A stretch of 59,872 nucleotides of DNA from a virus. A model generated the notes under the pieces. The model was given only the letters and a program-made list of their open reading frames with translations. It ran no database searches and was not told where the DNA came from. How positions within the stretch are numbered: position 1 is the stretch's first letter; each line of letters begins with the position of its first letter. The stretch lies in IMG/VR virus record IMGVR_UViG_3300046500_000136, positions 1 to 59,872 of that record; one strand, 5' to 3'. Below, one piece after another: positions 13,252 through 21,031 of this stretch. The translations under genes were made by a program, and so were the position numbers.

Positions 13252-13865
13252 TGCCGCCACGGATCATCGACTGCGAGCAAGGCAGCCCACTCTGGCATGA
13301 CAGTCGCGCCGGCTGCGCAACCGCCAGCCGCTTCGTCGACATCATGGAAGGCAAGGGCGCGCGTGACCGCTACCTCTGGGAGCTTGTGGCTGAACGTCTG
13401 GCCGGGCCGATGCGTGACGCCGGCGGCATGGCAAAGGACTGGGGACACGACAGCGAGCCACTGGCGCGCAAGGAATACCAGATCCGCAAGGGCGTGCTGG
13501 TGCGCCAAGTCGGCTTCGCGCTGCACGCCCGGATCAAGTGGGTTGGCGCATCGGCTGATGGGCTGGTCGGTGATGATGGGATGTGCGAAATCAAATCGCC
13601 GTTCAATAGCAGCGTCCATGCGCGCACCCTGGCGCTTGGCATGCCGGACGCGCACTACTGGCAGGTGCTAGGCAATCTCTGGGTCTACGAACGGCAATGG
13701 CTCGATTTCTGTTCGTTTGATCCGGCCTTCCCGGCGCCGCATGACCTGTACGTGAAAAACTTCCAGCGCGTCGAAACCTCGATCAAGCACCTGGAAAAAG
13801 AAGTCAAGCTTTTCCTGGCCGAAGTGGCGACCGCCACGGCCGACATCAAAAACTCCATCCATTAA
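13251..13865 (+). CDS. YqaJ/lambda-exonuclease family nuclease
   Basis: A 204-residue protein. The catalytic core of the PD-(D/E)XK exonuclease family is visible as A-S-A-D-G-L...M-C-E-I-K-S-P (D and E-x-K) with upstream E in HDSEPLARKEY and downstream Q-V-L-G-N-L-W. The N-terminal Q-G-S-P-L-W-H-D-S-R-A motif is typical too. It would resect 5' strands to feed the ERF annealing protein. Coupling to the annealing protein gene is the classic two-component recombination arrangement. Confidence 0.9.
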   Translation: MPPRIIDCEQGSPLWHDSRAGCATASRFVDIMEGKGARDRYLWELVAERLAGPMRDAGGMAKDWGHDSEPLARKEYQIRKGVLVRQVGFALHARIKWVGASADGLVGDDGMCEIKSPFNSSVHARTLALGMPDAHYWQVLGNLWVYERQWLDFCSFDPAFPAPHDLYVKNFQRVETSIKHLEKEVKLFLAEVATATADIKNSIH

Positions 13866-13875
13866 GGACGTCATC

Positions 13876-15171
13876 ATGAACGAAATCGTCACCTCCAGCG
13901 CCGCCGACAGTACCGACCTGACCCTAGCGGCGGTCCCGAATTTCGACGGCAAAGCCTATGCCGTCGCCGTCTTCGAACCGTTTAAAAAGCAGATCACCAA
14001 GGCCAAGCGCGAAGCGGCCAAGGTCGAGGAATACGACATCACGACCGGCGCCGGCATGGGCCGTGCCAAGGAACTGCGCGCCATGTTCCGCGACATCCGC
14101 ACCGCCGTCGAGAACGTGCGCAAGGAACGCAAGGCGCCGATCATCGACGCCGGCAAGCTGCTGGACGCTCGCGCCGCCGAGATCAAGGCCGAAGTCGAAC
14201 CGTTCGAAGACAAGTATGACGCCGAGATCAAGGCCGAGGAAGCACGCAAGGAAGCCGAGAAGCAGGCCAAGATAGCCGCCGAGCGCGCCCGCGTCGAAGC
14301 GATCGAAAACCGCATCGCGCAAATTCGCGGCGCCGCCTCGCGCCTGGCCAGCGCCGACTCGTCCGCCATCAAGGCCGAGCTGAACACCTGGACCCTGCTA
14401 CGCCTGGACCCGGCCGATTACCAGGAATACCTGGAAGACGCGCTGACCGCCGTGAACACGACCATCGACCAGTTGACAAACCTGCTGGCCACGGCCGAAG
14501 CGCGCGAGGCGGAAGCCCGCCGTGTGGCCGAGGAACGCGCCGAGCTGGCGCGCCTGAAAGAAGAACAGGCCGAGCGAGAACGCATGGCCGCCGAAGAGAA
14601 GCGCAAGGCTGCCGAAGCCGCCGCAGAATCGGCGCGCCAGCTTGCCTTCGTCCAGGCGCAGCAGGCCAAGCAGCAGCAGGTAATGCAGGCCGTGATGGGA
14701 ATCCAGAACCGTGCCAATTTCGACGGCAGCGCCAGCGAACTGCTGGGAGCCATCAAGGCCGCCGAAAATCTGGAAACCGGCGAAGACCTGTATGGCGACA
14801 TGGCCGGCATGGCGCAGATGGCCAAGACCATGACGATCAACACGCTGCGACAGAAGTACGAAGCCAAGCTGGTCGCCGAGCCGCAGCCGGAAACCAAGGC
14901 AGCACCGGCCGAGGAACTGGTGCAGGTGCCGGTGGTCGAGGAAGGCGCGCCGGTCGAGATGGGCGTGGATCTCGCCGCGCCTGGGGGCGACCAGTCCGTG
15001 AAGGTGGAAGTGGCGCCGGTGCTGCCGATCCCGTTGCCGAAGCGCCCGGATGATGCCGCCATCATCGATGTGGTGGCCAAGCACTTCGATGTGTCGGCTG
15101 AAACCGCAATCAACTGGCTGGCCTGCATCAACTTCGCTGCCGCCTACGCATCGCTGCCGGTGACGGCCTGA
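13876..15171 (+). CDS. Coiled-coil phage protein of the recombination operon
   Basis: A 431-residue protein. Residues about 35-280 are almost entirely charged, Ala-rich helix with heptads (EARKEAEKQAKIAAERARVE and similar), so it is a long coiled coil. The C-terminal part ends with a compact A-S-L-P-V region after an INWLACINF segment. Database names such as TolA-like would rest on coiled-coil content only. Its neighbours point to a role in recombination or replication. The function is not known. Confidence 0.75.
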   Translation: MNEIVTSSAADSTDLTLAAVPNFDGKAYAVAVFEPFKKQITKAKREAAKVEEYDITTGAGMGRAKELRAMFRDIRTAVENVRKERKAPIIDAGKLLDARAAEIKAEVEPFEDKYDAEIKAEEARKEAEKQAKIAAERARVEAIENRIAQIRGAASRLASADSSAIKAELNTWTLLRLDPADYQEYLEDALTAVNTTIDQLTNLLATAEAREAEARRVAEERAELARLKEEQAERERMAAEEKRKAAEAAAESARQLAFVQAQQAKQQQVMQAVMGIQNRANFDGSASELLGAIKAAENLETGEDLYGDMAGMAQMAKTMTINTLRQKYEAKLVAEPQPETKAAPAEELVQVPVVEEGAPVEMGVDLAAPGGDQSVKVEVAPVLPIPLPKRPDDAAIIDVVAKHFDVSAETAINWLACINFAAAYASLPVTA

Positions 15172-15216
15172 TGAAACCAGGGCCGGTTCGCGCCGGCCCG
15201 CTTCTGGAGACGAAAC

Positions 15217-15882
15217 ATGACCCGAGGACCAGACTACCAGCGCGAGCGCGGCGAGCGCCAGGAAAAGCGCATGCTGGAACTGTTGAAGGAACAGCCGCGC
15301 ACCGCCCATGCACTGGCTGCAGCTATGCACACCGGCCGTTCCAACGTCGAGATCTACATCCGCCGCCTGCGTGCCAAGCTGCAGATATTCAAGTCCGACC
15401 ATGAGCCGCGCGTCACCGGCCGCCCGGCGCCGGTGTGGGCGGTAGGCGCCGGACAGGACGTGGAATATGTGCCAAAGCGGATCTCGACGCCGATTCCCAG
15501 CACCGAGGACCGCGTGGCGCAGGCGCGCAAATTCCTCTGCTCGGCGCACACGTCGGCCGATCTGGCTGCGCACCTGAACCTGACCCGTGGCCGCGCCAAC
15601 CGCCTGATCGCGATCTTGCGCACGCCGGACCCGAAGGGCAAACGGGTGCTGTTCATCTGCGGCTGGCGCCATCCTGGTCATCGCGGCGACCTCTCTCCGA
15701 TCTACAAGGTGGGCAGCAAGCCGGATGTGCCGAAGCCGAAGGAAACCCGCGCCCAGCGCTACGCACGCGACAAGGCCGATCCGGAGAAATACGAGCGCAT
15801 CTTGAAGCAGCGCCGCGCCGGGCACCGGGTCACTGCCGCGAAGTCGAAGCCACGCGGGCCGTGGGCGGCGCTGGGACTGTGA
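15217..15882 (+). CDS. Double winged-helix DNA-binding protein
   Basis: A 221-residue protein with two related winged-helix units. The first (about residues 15-80) contains TAHALAAAMHTGRSNVEIYI and ends P-V-W-A-V-G. The second (about residues 98-165) contains TSADLAAHLNLTRGRANRLI and ends S-P-I-Y-K-V-G. Both end in a similar V-G-S/A-G turn. The C-terminus is strongly basic (R/K). It is probably a sequence-specific regulator or replication accessory protein. The stop overlaps the GTG of the next gene (GTGA). Confidence 0.75.
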   Translation: MTRGPDYQRERGERQEKRMLELLKEQPRTAHALAAAMHTGRSNVEIYIRRLRAKLQIFKSDHEPRVTGRPAPVWAVGAGQDVEYVPKRISTPIPSTEDRVAQARKFLCSAHTSADLAAHLNLTRGRANRLIAILRTPDPKGKRVLFICGWRHPGHRGDLSPIYKVGSKPDVPKPKETRAQRYARDKADPEKYERILKQRRAGHRVTAAKSKPRGPWAALGL

Positions 15883-16169
15883 ACCGATCGGACGCCCAGA
15901 ATCGCAAGTTCAACGCGATGCTGGACGACGTGGTGCGGGCCTACCCGCTGCCGCCGTGGAAGAAGACCCTGGCGCGCGAAGCCTGGAAACGTCACCTGAT
16001 TGCGCTGTACGTGCGCGAGGCGCGGCTGGAAGCGTATGCAAACGGCGCACCGGATCCGTTCCCGGTGCGTCCGGTGCCGAGCCGCCAGCTCGACAGCCGC
16101 CAGATGGATGAACTTATCGAAGCGACCTATGCCTATTGTGCCTTGCACCTTGGCCTGGAGCTTGAGTAA
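15879..16169 (+). CDS. NinB-like recombination protein
   Basis: A 96-residue protein. A GTG start at 15879 gives a GTGA overlap with the upstream stop. It begins VNRSDAQNRKFNAMLDDV, resembling the R-S-x-x-Q-N-x-x-x-x-A-M-L-x-D-I motif of NinB/YbcN recombination mediators. The remaining W-K-R-H-L-I-A-L-Y and LDSRQMDELIEATYAY segments fit the same helical fold. NinB assists recombination (ORF-type function) and binds single-stranded DNA. It is shorter than typical NinB, so the assignment is by motif only. Confidence 0.6.
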   Translation: MNRSDAQNRKFNAMLDDVVRAYPLPPWKKTLAREAWKRHLIALYVREARLEAYANGAPDPFPVRPVPSRQLDSRQMDELIEATYAYCALHLGLELE

Positions 16170-16189
16170 AAATAAACAAGGAGAAGAAA

Positions 16190-16609
16190 ATGAAAGCGAA
16201 AGACTTGGCCACCCGCCTGCAGGGCGTGGATCTGGGCGACATCCCGCATGAAATGGGCGCCGAGGCGCGCCGCGCCGGGCTGGTGGTGGTGATGGGCACC
16301 AGCCGCGACACCGTCGAATTCTTCGGCGCCATCGAGGGCGAGGCGGACGTGCCGGAAGGCGGCGCCATCTACTTCGACGCCGCCGGAATCCTGCCCGAAG
16401 CGGACGACGTGCCCCACGAACTGCAGCGCGAATACTACGACCGCAAGCGCCTGGCTTTCCTGATCGACGCCGAATGGCAAAGGGACGGCTTCCACTGGAT
16501 ATTCACCACGGCCTTGCCGCATAGCCGCTTCGTGGCGGCGCGCGAGGGGCAGCGCTACTGCCGGGGCATCGTGTTCGACATCAAGGCCATCGCCGGCGGT
16601 GCCGCATGA
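16190..16609 (+). CDS. Hypothetical phage protein
   Basis: A 139-residue protein beginning MKAKDLATRLQGVDLGDIPH after an AAGGAGAAG site. It contains V-V-M-G-T-S-R-D-T-V-E-F, a G-A-I-Y-F-D-A-A-G block and L-A-F-L-I-D-A-E-W-Q-R-D-G. No catalytic motif is recognisable. It is coupled to the next gene (ATGA). It looks like a small alpha/beta early protein. Confidence 0.7.
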   Translation: MKAKDLATRLQGVDLGDIPHEMGAEARRAGLVVVMGTSRDTVEFFGAIEGEADVPEGGAIYFDAAGILPEADDVPHELQREYYDRKRLAFLIDAEWQRDGFHWIFTTALPHSRFVAAREGQRYCRGIVFDIKAIAGGAA

Positions 16610-16866
16610 ATTACGACCCATACACCATGGGCCACCAACAGGCCGGCTGGGCACAAGGCCAGGCTGCACATGGTAACTACTGGATGGGCCAGCAGCAGGC
16701 TAATGCCTTCGCCAGCATGAGCATCGGGATGCTCGCCAACGCTATGCCGGCCCGGTGGGGTTCGCCAGCGCAGCTGAAGCTGGACCGCGCGCTGGAGATC
16801 GCCGCCGAGGTGCGCGCCCGCCATCCGGAAATGCAGGTGCAGCGCCGCACCAGGGCGGAGGTGTAA
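16606..16866 (+). CDS. Hypothetical Gln/Gly-rich protein
   Basis: An 86-residue protein. The first half is rich in G, Q, H, A and aromatic residues (GHQQAGWAQGQAAHGNYW), the second half is helical and basic. The ATG overlaps the upstream stop (ATGA) and the next gene starts three bases downstream. No domain is recognised. Confidence 0.65.
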   Translation: MNYDPYTMGHQQAGWAQGQAAHGNYWMGQQQANAFASMSIGMLANAMPARWGSPAQLKLDRALEIAAEVRARHPEMQVQRRTRAEV

Positions 16867-16869
16867 GCG

Positions 16870-17424
16870 ATGCCGGCGAATAAAAAACCGCGTCGTAAGC
16901 ACGGCGTAAAAACCGGCAGCGGCGCCAGCGCGGCCAGGGCATGGGGCAAGGGCGTCGTGCAGGCGCAGAAGGAGCGCCGCAAGTTGCAGGCGCGCGCCGA
17001 CCACCTGAACACCCTGCCGATGTCGCACCCGATGAGCTGCCACATGATCGACAAGACCATGGCGCCGCTGGACCGCTTCCTGGACCAGCACGAACAGAAG
17101 GGTGGCTTCGTGATGGAAGACGGCGAGCCGGTGCTGTGGGACGGCGAATGCTGGGTGCAGGTGATCCCCGGCGTCCTGCATATGTGCTTCGTGTTCGAAA
17201 AGATGGCGCAAGCCTGCGTCTGGCCGAAGATGCCGCCGGGGCTGCAGGTCTACGCCATCGGCCTGCAGATCGGCCGCCCGATTGACGCCGACGATTTCAA
17301 GGGCGCACGCGAGACGATTGCCTGGATGCGCAAGTGCATGGGCACCATCACGCCGCTGAAGTGGCGCGAACTGTTCGACTGGGCCACCAGCCTGGATGAA
17401 AAAGAGCAGCAGCACGCTGCATAA
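16870..17424 (+). CDS. Hypothetical phage protein
   Basis: A 184-residue protein. It has a basic N-terminal tail (MPANKKPRRKHGVKTGSG) and a helical segment, then a well-folded part with D-G-E-P-V-L-W-D-G-E-C-W-V and several Met, Cys and Trp residues. It has a short A-A-C-terminal tail (EKEQQHAA). No motif gives a function. It is the last gene before an A+T-rich HNH insertion. Confidence 0.7.
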   Translation: MPANKKPRRKHGVKTGSGASAARAWGKGVVQAQKERRKLQARADHLNTLPMSHPMSCHMIDKTMAPLDRFLDQHEQKGGFVMEDGEPVLWDGECWVQVIPGVLHMCFVFEKMAQACVWPKMPPGLQVYAIGLQIGRPIDADDFKGARETIAWMRKCMGTITPLKWRELFDWATSLDEKEQQHAA

Positions 17425-17441
17425 CAACCAAGGGAGCAAGC

Positions 17442-17951
17442 ATGAAAGCAAGACCGCACGCGGAAGTGATTAAGGCGCATGTTGGTAGATTTATATATTG
17501 CGAAGATGGCAGGCTTCTCTGGGCAGAAAATTACGGACCTCGCGCGAGAAAAGGATGTGAAGTAGGAAGCACCGATACGCATGGCTATCGTCAAGTGAAT
17601 ATTGATGGCTCAATGGTGCTGGTGCATAGGGTTATTTGGTATATGCACCATGGTACGTTCCCCGAGCAGGTCGACCATATAAATAGAGATCGCAGAGACA
17701 ATCGCATCGAAAATCTTAGGGCTTCAAACAATACTTTGAATACGCAGAATTCGGGTATTCGGAAGGATAATAAATCTGGCACTCCAGGTGTACACCTGGG
17801 CAAAGATGGTAAATGGAGAGTGCGAATTCGCGTAAATGGGAAGCGAATTCACCTTGGAAGCTACCATAATCTTAACGAAGCTTCTTCTAAATACATGGAA
17901 GCCAAAAAGATTTACCATCCCCATGCTTCAATAATAGGAGAGATAAAATGA
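17442..17951 (+). CDS. HNH homing endonuclease with AP2-like domain
   Basis: A 169-residue protein. The HNH part is VHRVIWYMHHGTFPEQVDHI and NRIENLRASNN (about residues 60-100). The C-terminal AP2/integrase-type DNA-binding module is GTPGVHLGKDGKWRVRI..IHLGSY..EA (about residues 110-160). Such phage HNH-AP2 genes are mobile homing endonucleases. The gene is much richer in A+T than its neighbours, a sign of transfer. It has an AGGGAG site and its stop overlaps the next start (ATGA), so it is well integrated into the operon. Confidence 0.85.
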   Translation: MKARPHAEVIKAHVGRFIYCEDGRLLWAENYGPRARKGCEVGSTDTHGYRQVNIDGSMVLVHRVIWYMHHGTFPEQVDHINRDRRDNRIENLRASNNTLNTQNSGIRKDNKSGTPGVHLGKDGKWRVRIRVNGKRIHLGSYHNLNEASSKYMEAKKIYHPHASIIGEIK

Positions 17952-18262
17952 AGCCGAAGTTCTGCTGCAACCAGAATTGCCAATGTGGCCGGATGTGTCC
18001 GCACCGCCCGGCCAAGCCGCCCACGCGGCGTGAATGGCTGTTCACGGTCGGCGCCCTGGTCATCGTGCTGATGGCGTCGTTCGCGCTGTCCGGCTGCAAG
18101 GCGCGCACCGACGAGACAGGCAAGGGCTGGAATCCAGCCGTATACCAGGACCGTGTGACGGGTTGCGAATATCTCGCGTCCGGCGAGAGCAGTGATGCAC
18201 TGACGCCGCGCATTGCCGCCGATGGCAAGACGCACATGGGATGCCGCGAGGTGCAAAAATGA
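17948..18262 (+). CDS. Small Cys-rich membrane or lipoprotein
   Basis: A 104-residue protein. The first 20 residues hold a Cys cluster (C6, C7, C11, C13, C17), followed by a hydrophobic segment (WLFTVGALVIVLMASFALSG) ending in C50. The LSGC sequence resembles a lipobox, but the long charged N-terminus makes a normal lipoprotein signal uncertain. The C-terminal part (Y-Q-D-R-V-T-G-C-E-Y-L, G-K-T-H-M-G-C) recalls a small phage protein family (DUF6440-like, from memory). Role unknown. Confidence 0.65.
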   Translation: MKPKFCCNQNCQCGRMCPHRPAKPPTRREWLFTVGALVIVLMASFALSGCKARTDETGKGWNPAVYQDRVTGCEYLASGESSDALTPRIAADGKTHMGCREVQK

Positions 18263-18462
18263 TAAAGATCGAAGTAAGACAAGGCGGCTATCCGGTCTGG
18301 ATTAGTCTGACCGACGACAACGGAAACGCATTCAGCATACGTCACACGGAACTGCTGCGCTTGGAGCACGAGTTGGCCGAGGCGAAGCGCAAGGTGCTTT
18401 GCGCGTTACCCCGCACGGATTGGCACGAGGTCGATCCGAAGCTGACAGGAGGTGGTCAATGA
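18259..18462 (+). CDS. Hypothetical protein
   Basis: A 67-residue protein starting MIKIEVRQGGYPVWISLTDD. The ATG at 18259 overlaps the upstream TGA (ATGA), favouring it over an ATG at 18241. It has an N-terminal beta segment and a Leu/Glu-rich helix (HTELLRLEHELAEAKRKVL). No family is recognised. Confidence 0.65.
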   Translation: MIKIEVRQGGYPVWISLTDDNGNAFSIRHTELLRLEHELAEAKRKVLCALPRTDWHEVDPKLTGGGQ

Positions 18463-18614
18463 GCGGCAAGGGATCGGCGCCGCGCGGCTATTCGGTGCCG
18501 CTGGAGAAGTTCGACGATGCATTCGAACGCACCTTCGGGAAGAAGCCGCCCAAACCGCCCTATGTGCCGCCGCCGCTGCCGGCCGTGGAAGAAAAGGAAC
18601 AGCAGGCCAAATAG
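18459..18614 (+). CDS. Hypothetical 51-residue proline-rich protein
   Basis: The ATG overlaps the preceding stop (ATGA) and AGGAGG is in place. The product MSGKGSAPRGYSVPLEKFDD continues to a proline run (KPPKPPYVPPPLP) and ends with K/E residues. It is the last gene of the rightward operon, and the hairpin array follows. The function is unknown. Confidence 0.6.
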   Translation: MSGKGSAPRGYSVPLEKFDDAFERTFGKKPPKPPYVPPPLPAVEEKEQQAK

Positions 18615-18788
18615 TTGTTGACCGGAATTATTCCCGGTCGCAAAATGAAGTTGCACCCTGTGAGAGGGAGTTGGAGCGCAGCCGGTGGACGCTAATCCCC
18701 GGCGGCCAGATACGAAGGGGAAGCCTTGCGTTGGCCCGTTCAAAACGGGATTCTAGAGGCGCGGAATCTGGCCAGATTCACCGTAATA
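18615..18788 (+). ncRNA. Hairpin array, candidate structured RNA
   Basis: No protein gene is supported here. The plus strand holds at least five consecutive hairpins: GACCGG/CCGGTC, CCCT/AGGG, GCCGG/CCGGC, CCCGTT/AACGGG with a 3-base loop, and AATCT/AGATT within the palindrome AATCTGGCCAGATT. A strong terminator follows directly. Base composition alone would not give so many perfect stems. It may be a phage regulatory RNA at the end of the recombination operon, or a stabilised 3' untranslated region. Confidence 0.45.
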
Positions 18789-18830
18789 AAAAAGCGCCGC
18801 ATCGATTTTAGCCGATGCGGCGCTTTTCTT
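18788..18830. terminator. Bidirectional intrinsic terminator
   Basis: AAAAGCGCCGCATCG pairs perfectly with CGATGCGGCGCTTTT (18790-18804 with 18813-18827; 15-bp stem, 8-base loop). T runs lie on both strands. It ends the rightward recombination operon and the leftward HTH gene 18844-19128. Confidence 0.9.
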
Positions 18831-18843
18831 TTGCACGGTTGCG

Positions 18844-19128
18844 TCAGGCGGCCTTCTTGATCCCGGTGGGGTCGCCCACCACGCGCAGGCCCAGCGCGCG
18901 CTTCATGCTGCGGATGTCGCGCCCGGTGGCTTCCTCGATGGCGATCAGCAGGCTGGGGCCGATCGACATCCAGCCGTTGCGGATCTTGCTGATGACCGGC
19001 GGCGACACTTCCAGCAGCAGCGCCAGCTGCGCGTCGTTCCTGATCCTGTGCTCGTTGAGCACCGTATCAAGAAACGGCGCCTGCACACTGGCCAGCGCCT
19101 TCCTTTCCACGTCTTCGATAAAGTTCAT
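18844..19128 (-). CDS. Cro/CI-like helix-turn-helix regulator
   Basis: A 94-residue protein. The start at ATG 19128 follows AAGGGG by five bases. Residues about 30-55 form an XRE-type helix-turn-helix (QLALLLEVSPPVISKIRNG) and the rest is helical. It has no LexA-type self-cleavage domain. The gene is a single-gene unit with its own promoter and a 25-bp inverted repeat over the start region (19144-19168). It probably regulates itself and one or both flanking operons. Confidence 0.75.
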   Translation of the reverse strand: MNFIEDVERKALASVQAPFLDTVLNEHRIRNDAQLALLLEVSPPVISKIRNGWMSIGPSLLIAIEEATGRDIRSMKRALGLRVVGDPTGIKKAA

Positions 19129-19143
19129 GTCCGCCCCTTGTTG

Positions 19144-19168
19144 GTTTAAGTGCATCTCGCACTGAAAC
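19144..19168. promoter_or_regulatory. 25-bp inverted repeat, likely operator
   Basis: The sequence has matched arms GTTT-x-AGTGC and GCACT-x-AAAC around a 5-base centre. It lies between the likely -10 and the start codon of the HTH gene. A dimer of the encoded protein could sit here and block its own transcription. Confidence 0.6.
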
Positions 19169-19194
19169 ATTACTTTATCTCAATACCCGTTCAA
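19167..19194 (-). promoter_or_regulatory. Likely promoter of the 18844-19128 HTH gene
   Basis: Minus strand: TTGAAC (complement of 19189-19194), a 16-base spacer and TAATGT (complement of 19167-19172). It overlaps the operator at 19144-19168. Confidence 0.45.
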
Positions 19195-19211
19195 ATAGTT
19201 CGGATCGGCAT

Positions 19212-19238
19212 AAAAAAGCCCGGCTTTATGGGCCGGGC
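19212..19238 (-). terminator. Intrinsic terminator of the late operon
   Basis: Minus strand: GCCCGGC, 7-base loop, GCCGGGC, then T6. It follows the last tail gene and separates it from the HTH gene. Confidence 0.85.
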
Positions 19239-19271
19239 AAGTGCCGCCGGGTGGCGGCAAGGAGACGCCTG

Positions 19272-19493
19272 TCAGACGCCGGTTTGCGCGCCGATGTAGA
19301 TCGTGCGGGACGGCGGCGCCGGCATGGTGCCGAAGTGCAAGGCGCGGGTCGGGTGGGAGCTGATCGACGATAGCGCCAGCAGGAAGCTGGGCGGCGTGGT
19401 CGCATCCAGGGCTGGCTGTCCCACCGGCGGCGCGGCTGCCAGGATTGGCAAGCTGGCGGTGGGAATGGATGCGGTAGGTGCGAATCCCTGCAT
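19272..19493 (-). CDS. Hypothetical small protein at the end of the tail cluster
   Basis: A 73-residue protein starting MQGFAPTASIPTASLPILAA, rich in A, P and S, with a short ordered C-terminus. It begins two bases after the stop of the SGNH tail gene, so it is co-translated. No family is recognised. It may be an assembly factor or a separate part of the tail-fibre complex. Confidence 0.6.
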   Translation of the reverse strand: MQGFAPTASIPTASLPILAAAPPVGQPALDATTPPSFLLALSSISSHPTRALHFGTMPAPPSRTIYIGAQTGV

Positions 19494-19494
19494 G

Positions 19495-21030
19495 TCAGGC
19501 TCCCGTCACGGTGATGGCGGCGCAGGGCTGCAACGGGCAGCCCACGGTGGTGTTCGGCAAAGTCACGTTGTCATACAGGCAGGACGCCGGAATAAAACTC
19601 ATCCCCGGCGAGATGTATGCCCCATGCGGCACATCCGTGATGCCGTATTCCAGCGTCACCGGGCCGGCCGGCGTGCTGGACAGGGTCAGCGTGAAGGTGT
19701 TCGCGCTGGTGATCGACGTGCTGGAAATCGGGACCGCCACGCCGTTGGACTTGACGGTGAAGCCGGTCAGCGCCGTGCCGGTGCCGCCGGCGCCGTCCTT
19801 CAGTGCCGTCCCGCCTGCATGTTGAACCGCCACGGTGATGGTCGCGCCGGAAATGGCGGCGCCGGTGATGCGCGGCCCCGTGCCAGACACGCCCTGGCTG
19901 AACGCCGCCAGCACCGAACGGGCGATGCGGCGGCCGAGTTTCGCATGGCTCTCGCCATTGATATGCCGGCCATCAAGATCCGAGGCGCCGTCATGGATGC
20001 CTGCCGCGTAGAACCAGCCGCTCGTCGTGCGCGAGTATGTTGCCTGGTTGACGCGCATCGCGCCGAACTCGCCTTCAAGCGAACCGTTGAAGTTGCCCGG
20101 CCCGAGCGACACCATGCCCAGCTTCATGGTAGTGGCGCTCCGTCCGGTCAGCGTATACCACTGGCTCTGGACTGCAGACCAGGAACTCTGCATGTAGGCG
20201 GCCGATGATGTGTGCGCGTCCGATTCGGCTTGGTACAGGATCGCCAGTTCGGCATCGCCACCGGCCGCATTCACTGCGGCGGCAAGATTCGTCCAGCCCG
20301 GCTGGCCACTGAGCCAATAGCTGATCGGCGAACCGCCGTTGGACGAGTTGATGAGGCAGACCGGGATGCCCATTTCCGCCGCGACCATGTTGGCGAAATA
20401 GACCGGGCCGTCCGCGACCGAGCCACCTTCATTGACGACATTCGGATAGCCGCCGGCCACCTTGCCCTGCCAGCGGGTGTTTGCCGGGTAGCTGTCGGCG
20501 ATGTTGCCGAGACGCTTATAGGTGCCGCCGGTGAACTGGATGGCCGTCTTCGCGCCGCTGGGATATTCGAAGGCGGTCGTGAAATGGTTGACGGTGTTCG
20601 ACTGGCCGAAGTAGACGCAAATGATACCGACGCCGAATTTCCTGGTTCCTGCGAAGGTGATGTTCGGGTTCGCCTTGTCGCGCGCCTGCCAGTTGTACAT
20701 GCCACCCTGCTGGACGTTCAGCGAGCCGGCGAAGGTCTGCGCCGCCACGTTGGTGGGCACATCGATCCAGGGGATGCTGGTGTTGGTGATGGCGGTGCCA
20801 TCCGGGACATAGCGCATCTGCACCTGTGTCACGCCCCCGGTGAAGGAGCCGCCCACGTTGACGATCTTGCTGGTGCCCACGCGCTGGTAAATCTGCTGGT
20901 TCAGCGGCTCGACGACCGACAGGGTGCCGTTGATCGGCTGGCCCTGGGTTGTGCCGATGCCAGAGGACAGCCCCAGCCTGGTGGCGCCGCGCAGGCGGAT
21001 GCGGTTGGGCTTGGAGAGTCGCAGCCCCAT
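19495..21030 (-). CDS. Tail fibre/spike with SGNH-type carbohydrate esterase domain
   Basis: A 511-residue protein. The esterase motifs are GQSN (block I, VYFGQSNTVNHF), S-S-N-G-G-S, Y-Q-A-E-S-D and the catalytic-type D-G-R-H-I-N (block V). This is the sialate O-acetylesterase-like SGNH architecture. The N-terminal part is beta-rich (L-N-Q-Q-I-Y-Q-R, G-G-V-T-Q-V-Q). The C-terminal part resembles an immunoglobulin-like carbohydrate-binding module. It likely removes O-acetyl groups from host surface polysaccharide during adsorption. It is the second-last gene of the late operon. Confidence 0.8.
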   Translation of the reverse strand: MGLRLSKPNRIRLRGATRLGLSSGIGTTQGQPINGTLSVVEPLNQQIYQRVGTSKIVNVGGSFTGGVTQVQMRYVPDGTAITNTSIPWIDVPTNVAAQTFAGSLNVQQGGMYNWQARDKANPNITFAGTRKFGVGIICVYFGQSNTVNHFTTAFEYPSGAKTAIQFTGGTYKRLGNIADSYPANTRWQGKVAGGYPNVVNEGGSVADGPVYFANMVAAEMGIPVCLINSSNGGSPISYWLSGQPGWTNLAAAVNAAGGDAELAILYQAESDAHTSSAAYMQSSWSAVQSQWYTLTGRSATTMKLGMVSLGPGNFNGSLEGEFGAMRVNQATYSRTTSGWFYAAGIHDGASDLDGRHINGESHAKLGRRIARSVLAAFSQGVSGTGPRITGAAISGATITVAVQHAGGTALKDGAGGTGTALTGFTVKSNGVAVPISSTSITSANTFTLTLSSTPAGPVTLEYGITDVPHGAYISPGMSFIPASCLYDNVTLPNTTVGCPLQPCAAITVTGA

Positions 21031-21031
21031 G

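Noticed and set aside
14398-15825. 475-codon minus-strand frame opposite the coiled-coil gene
   Set aside because: It is the antisense shadow of an Ala/Glu-rich coiled coil and crosses two genes with coupled starts.
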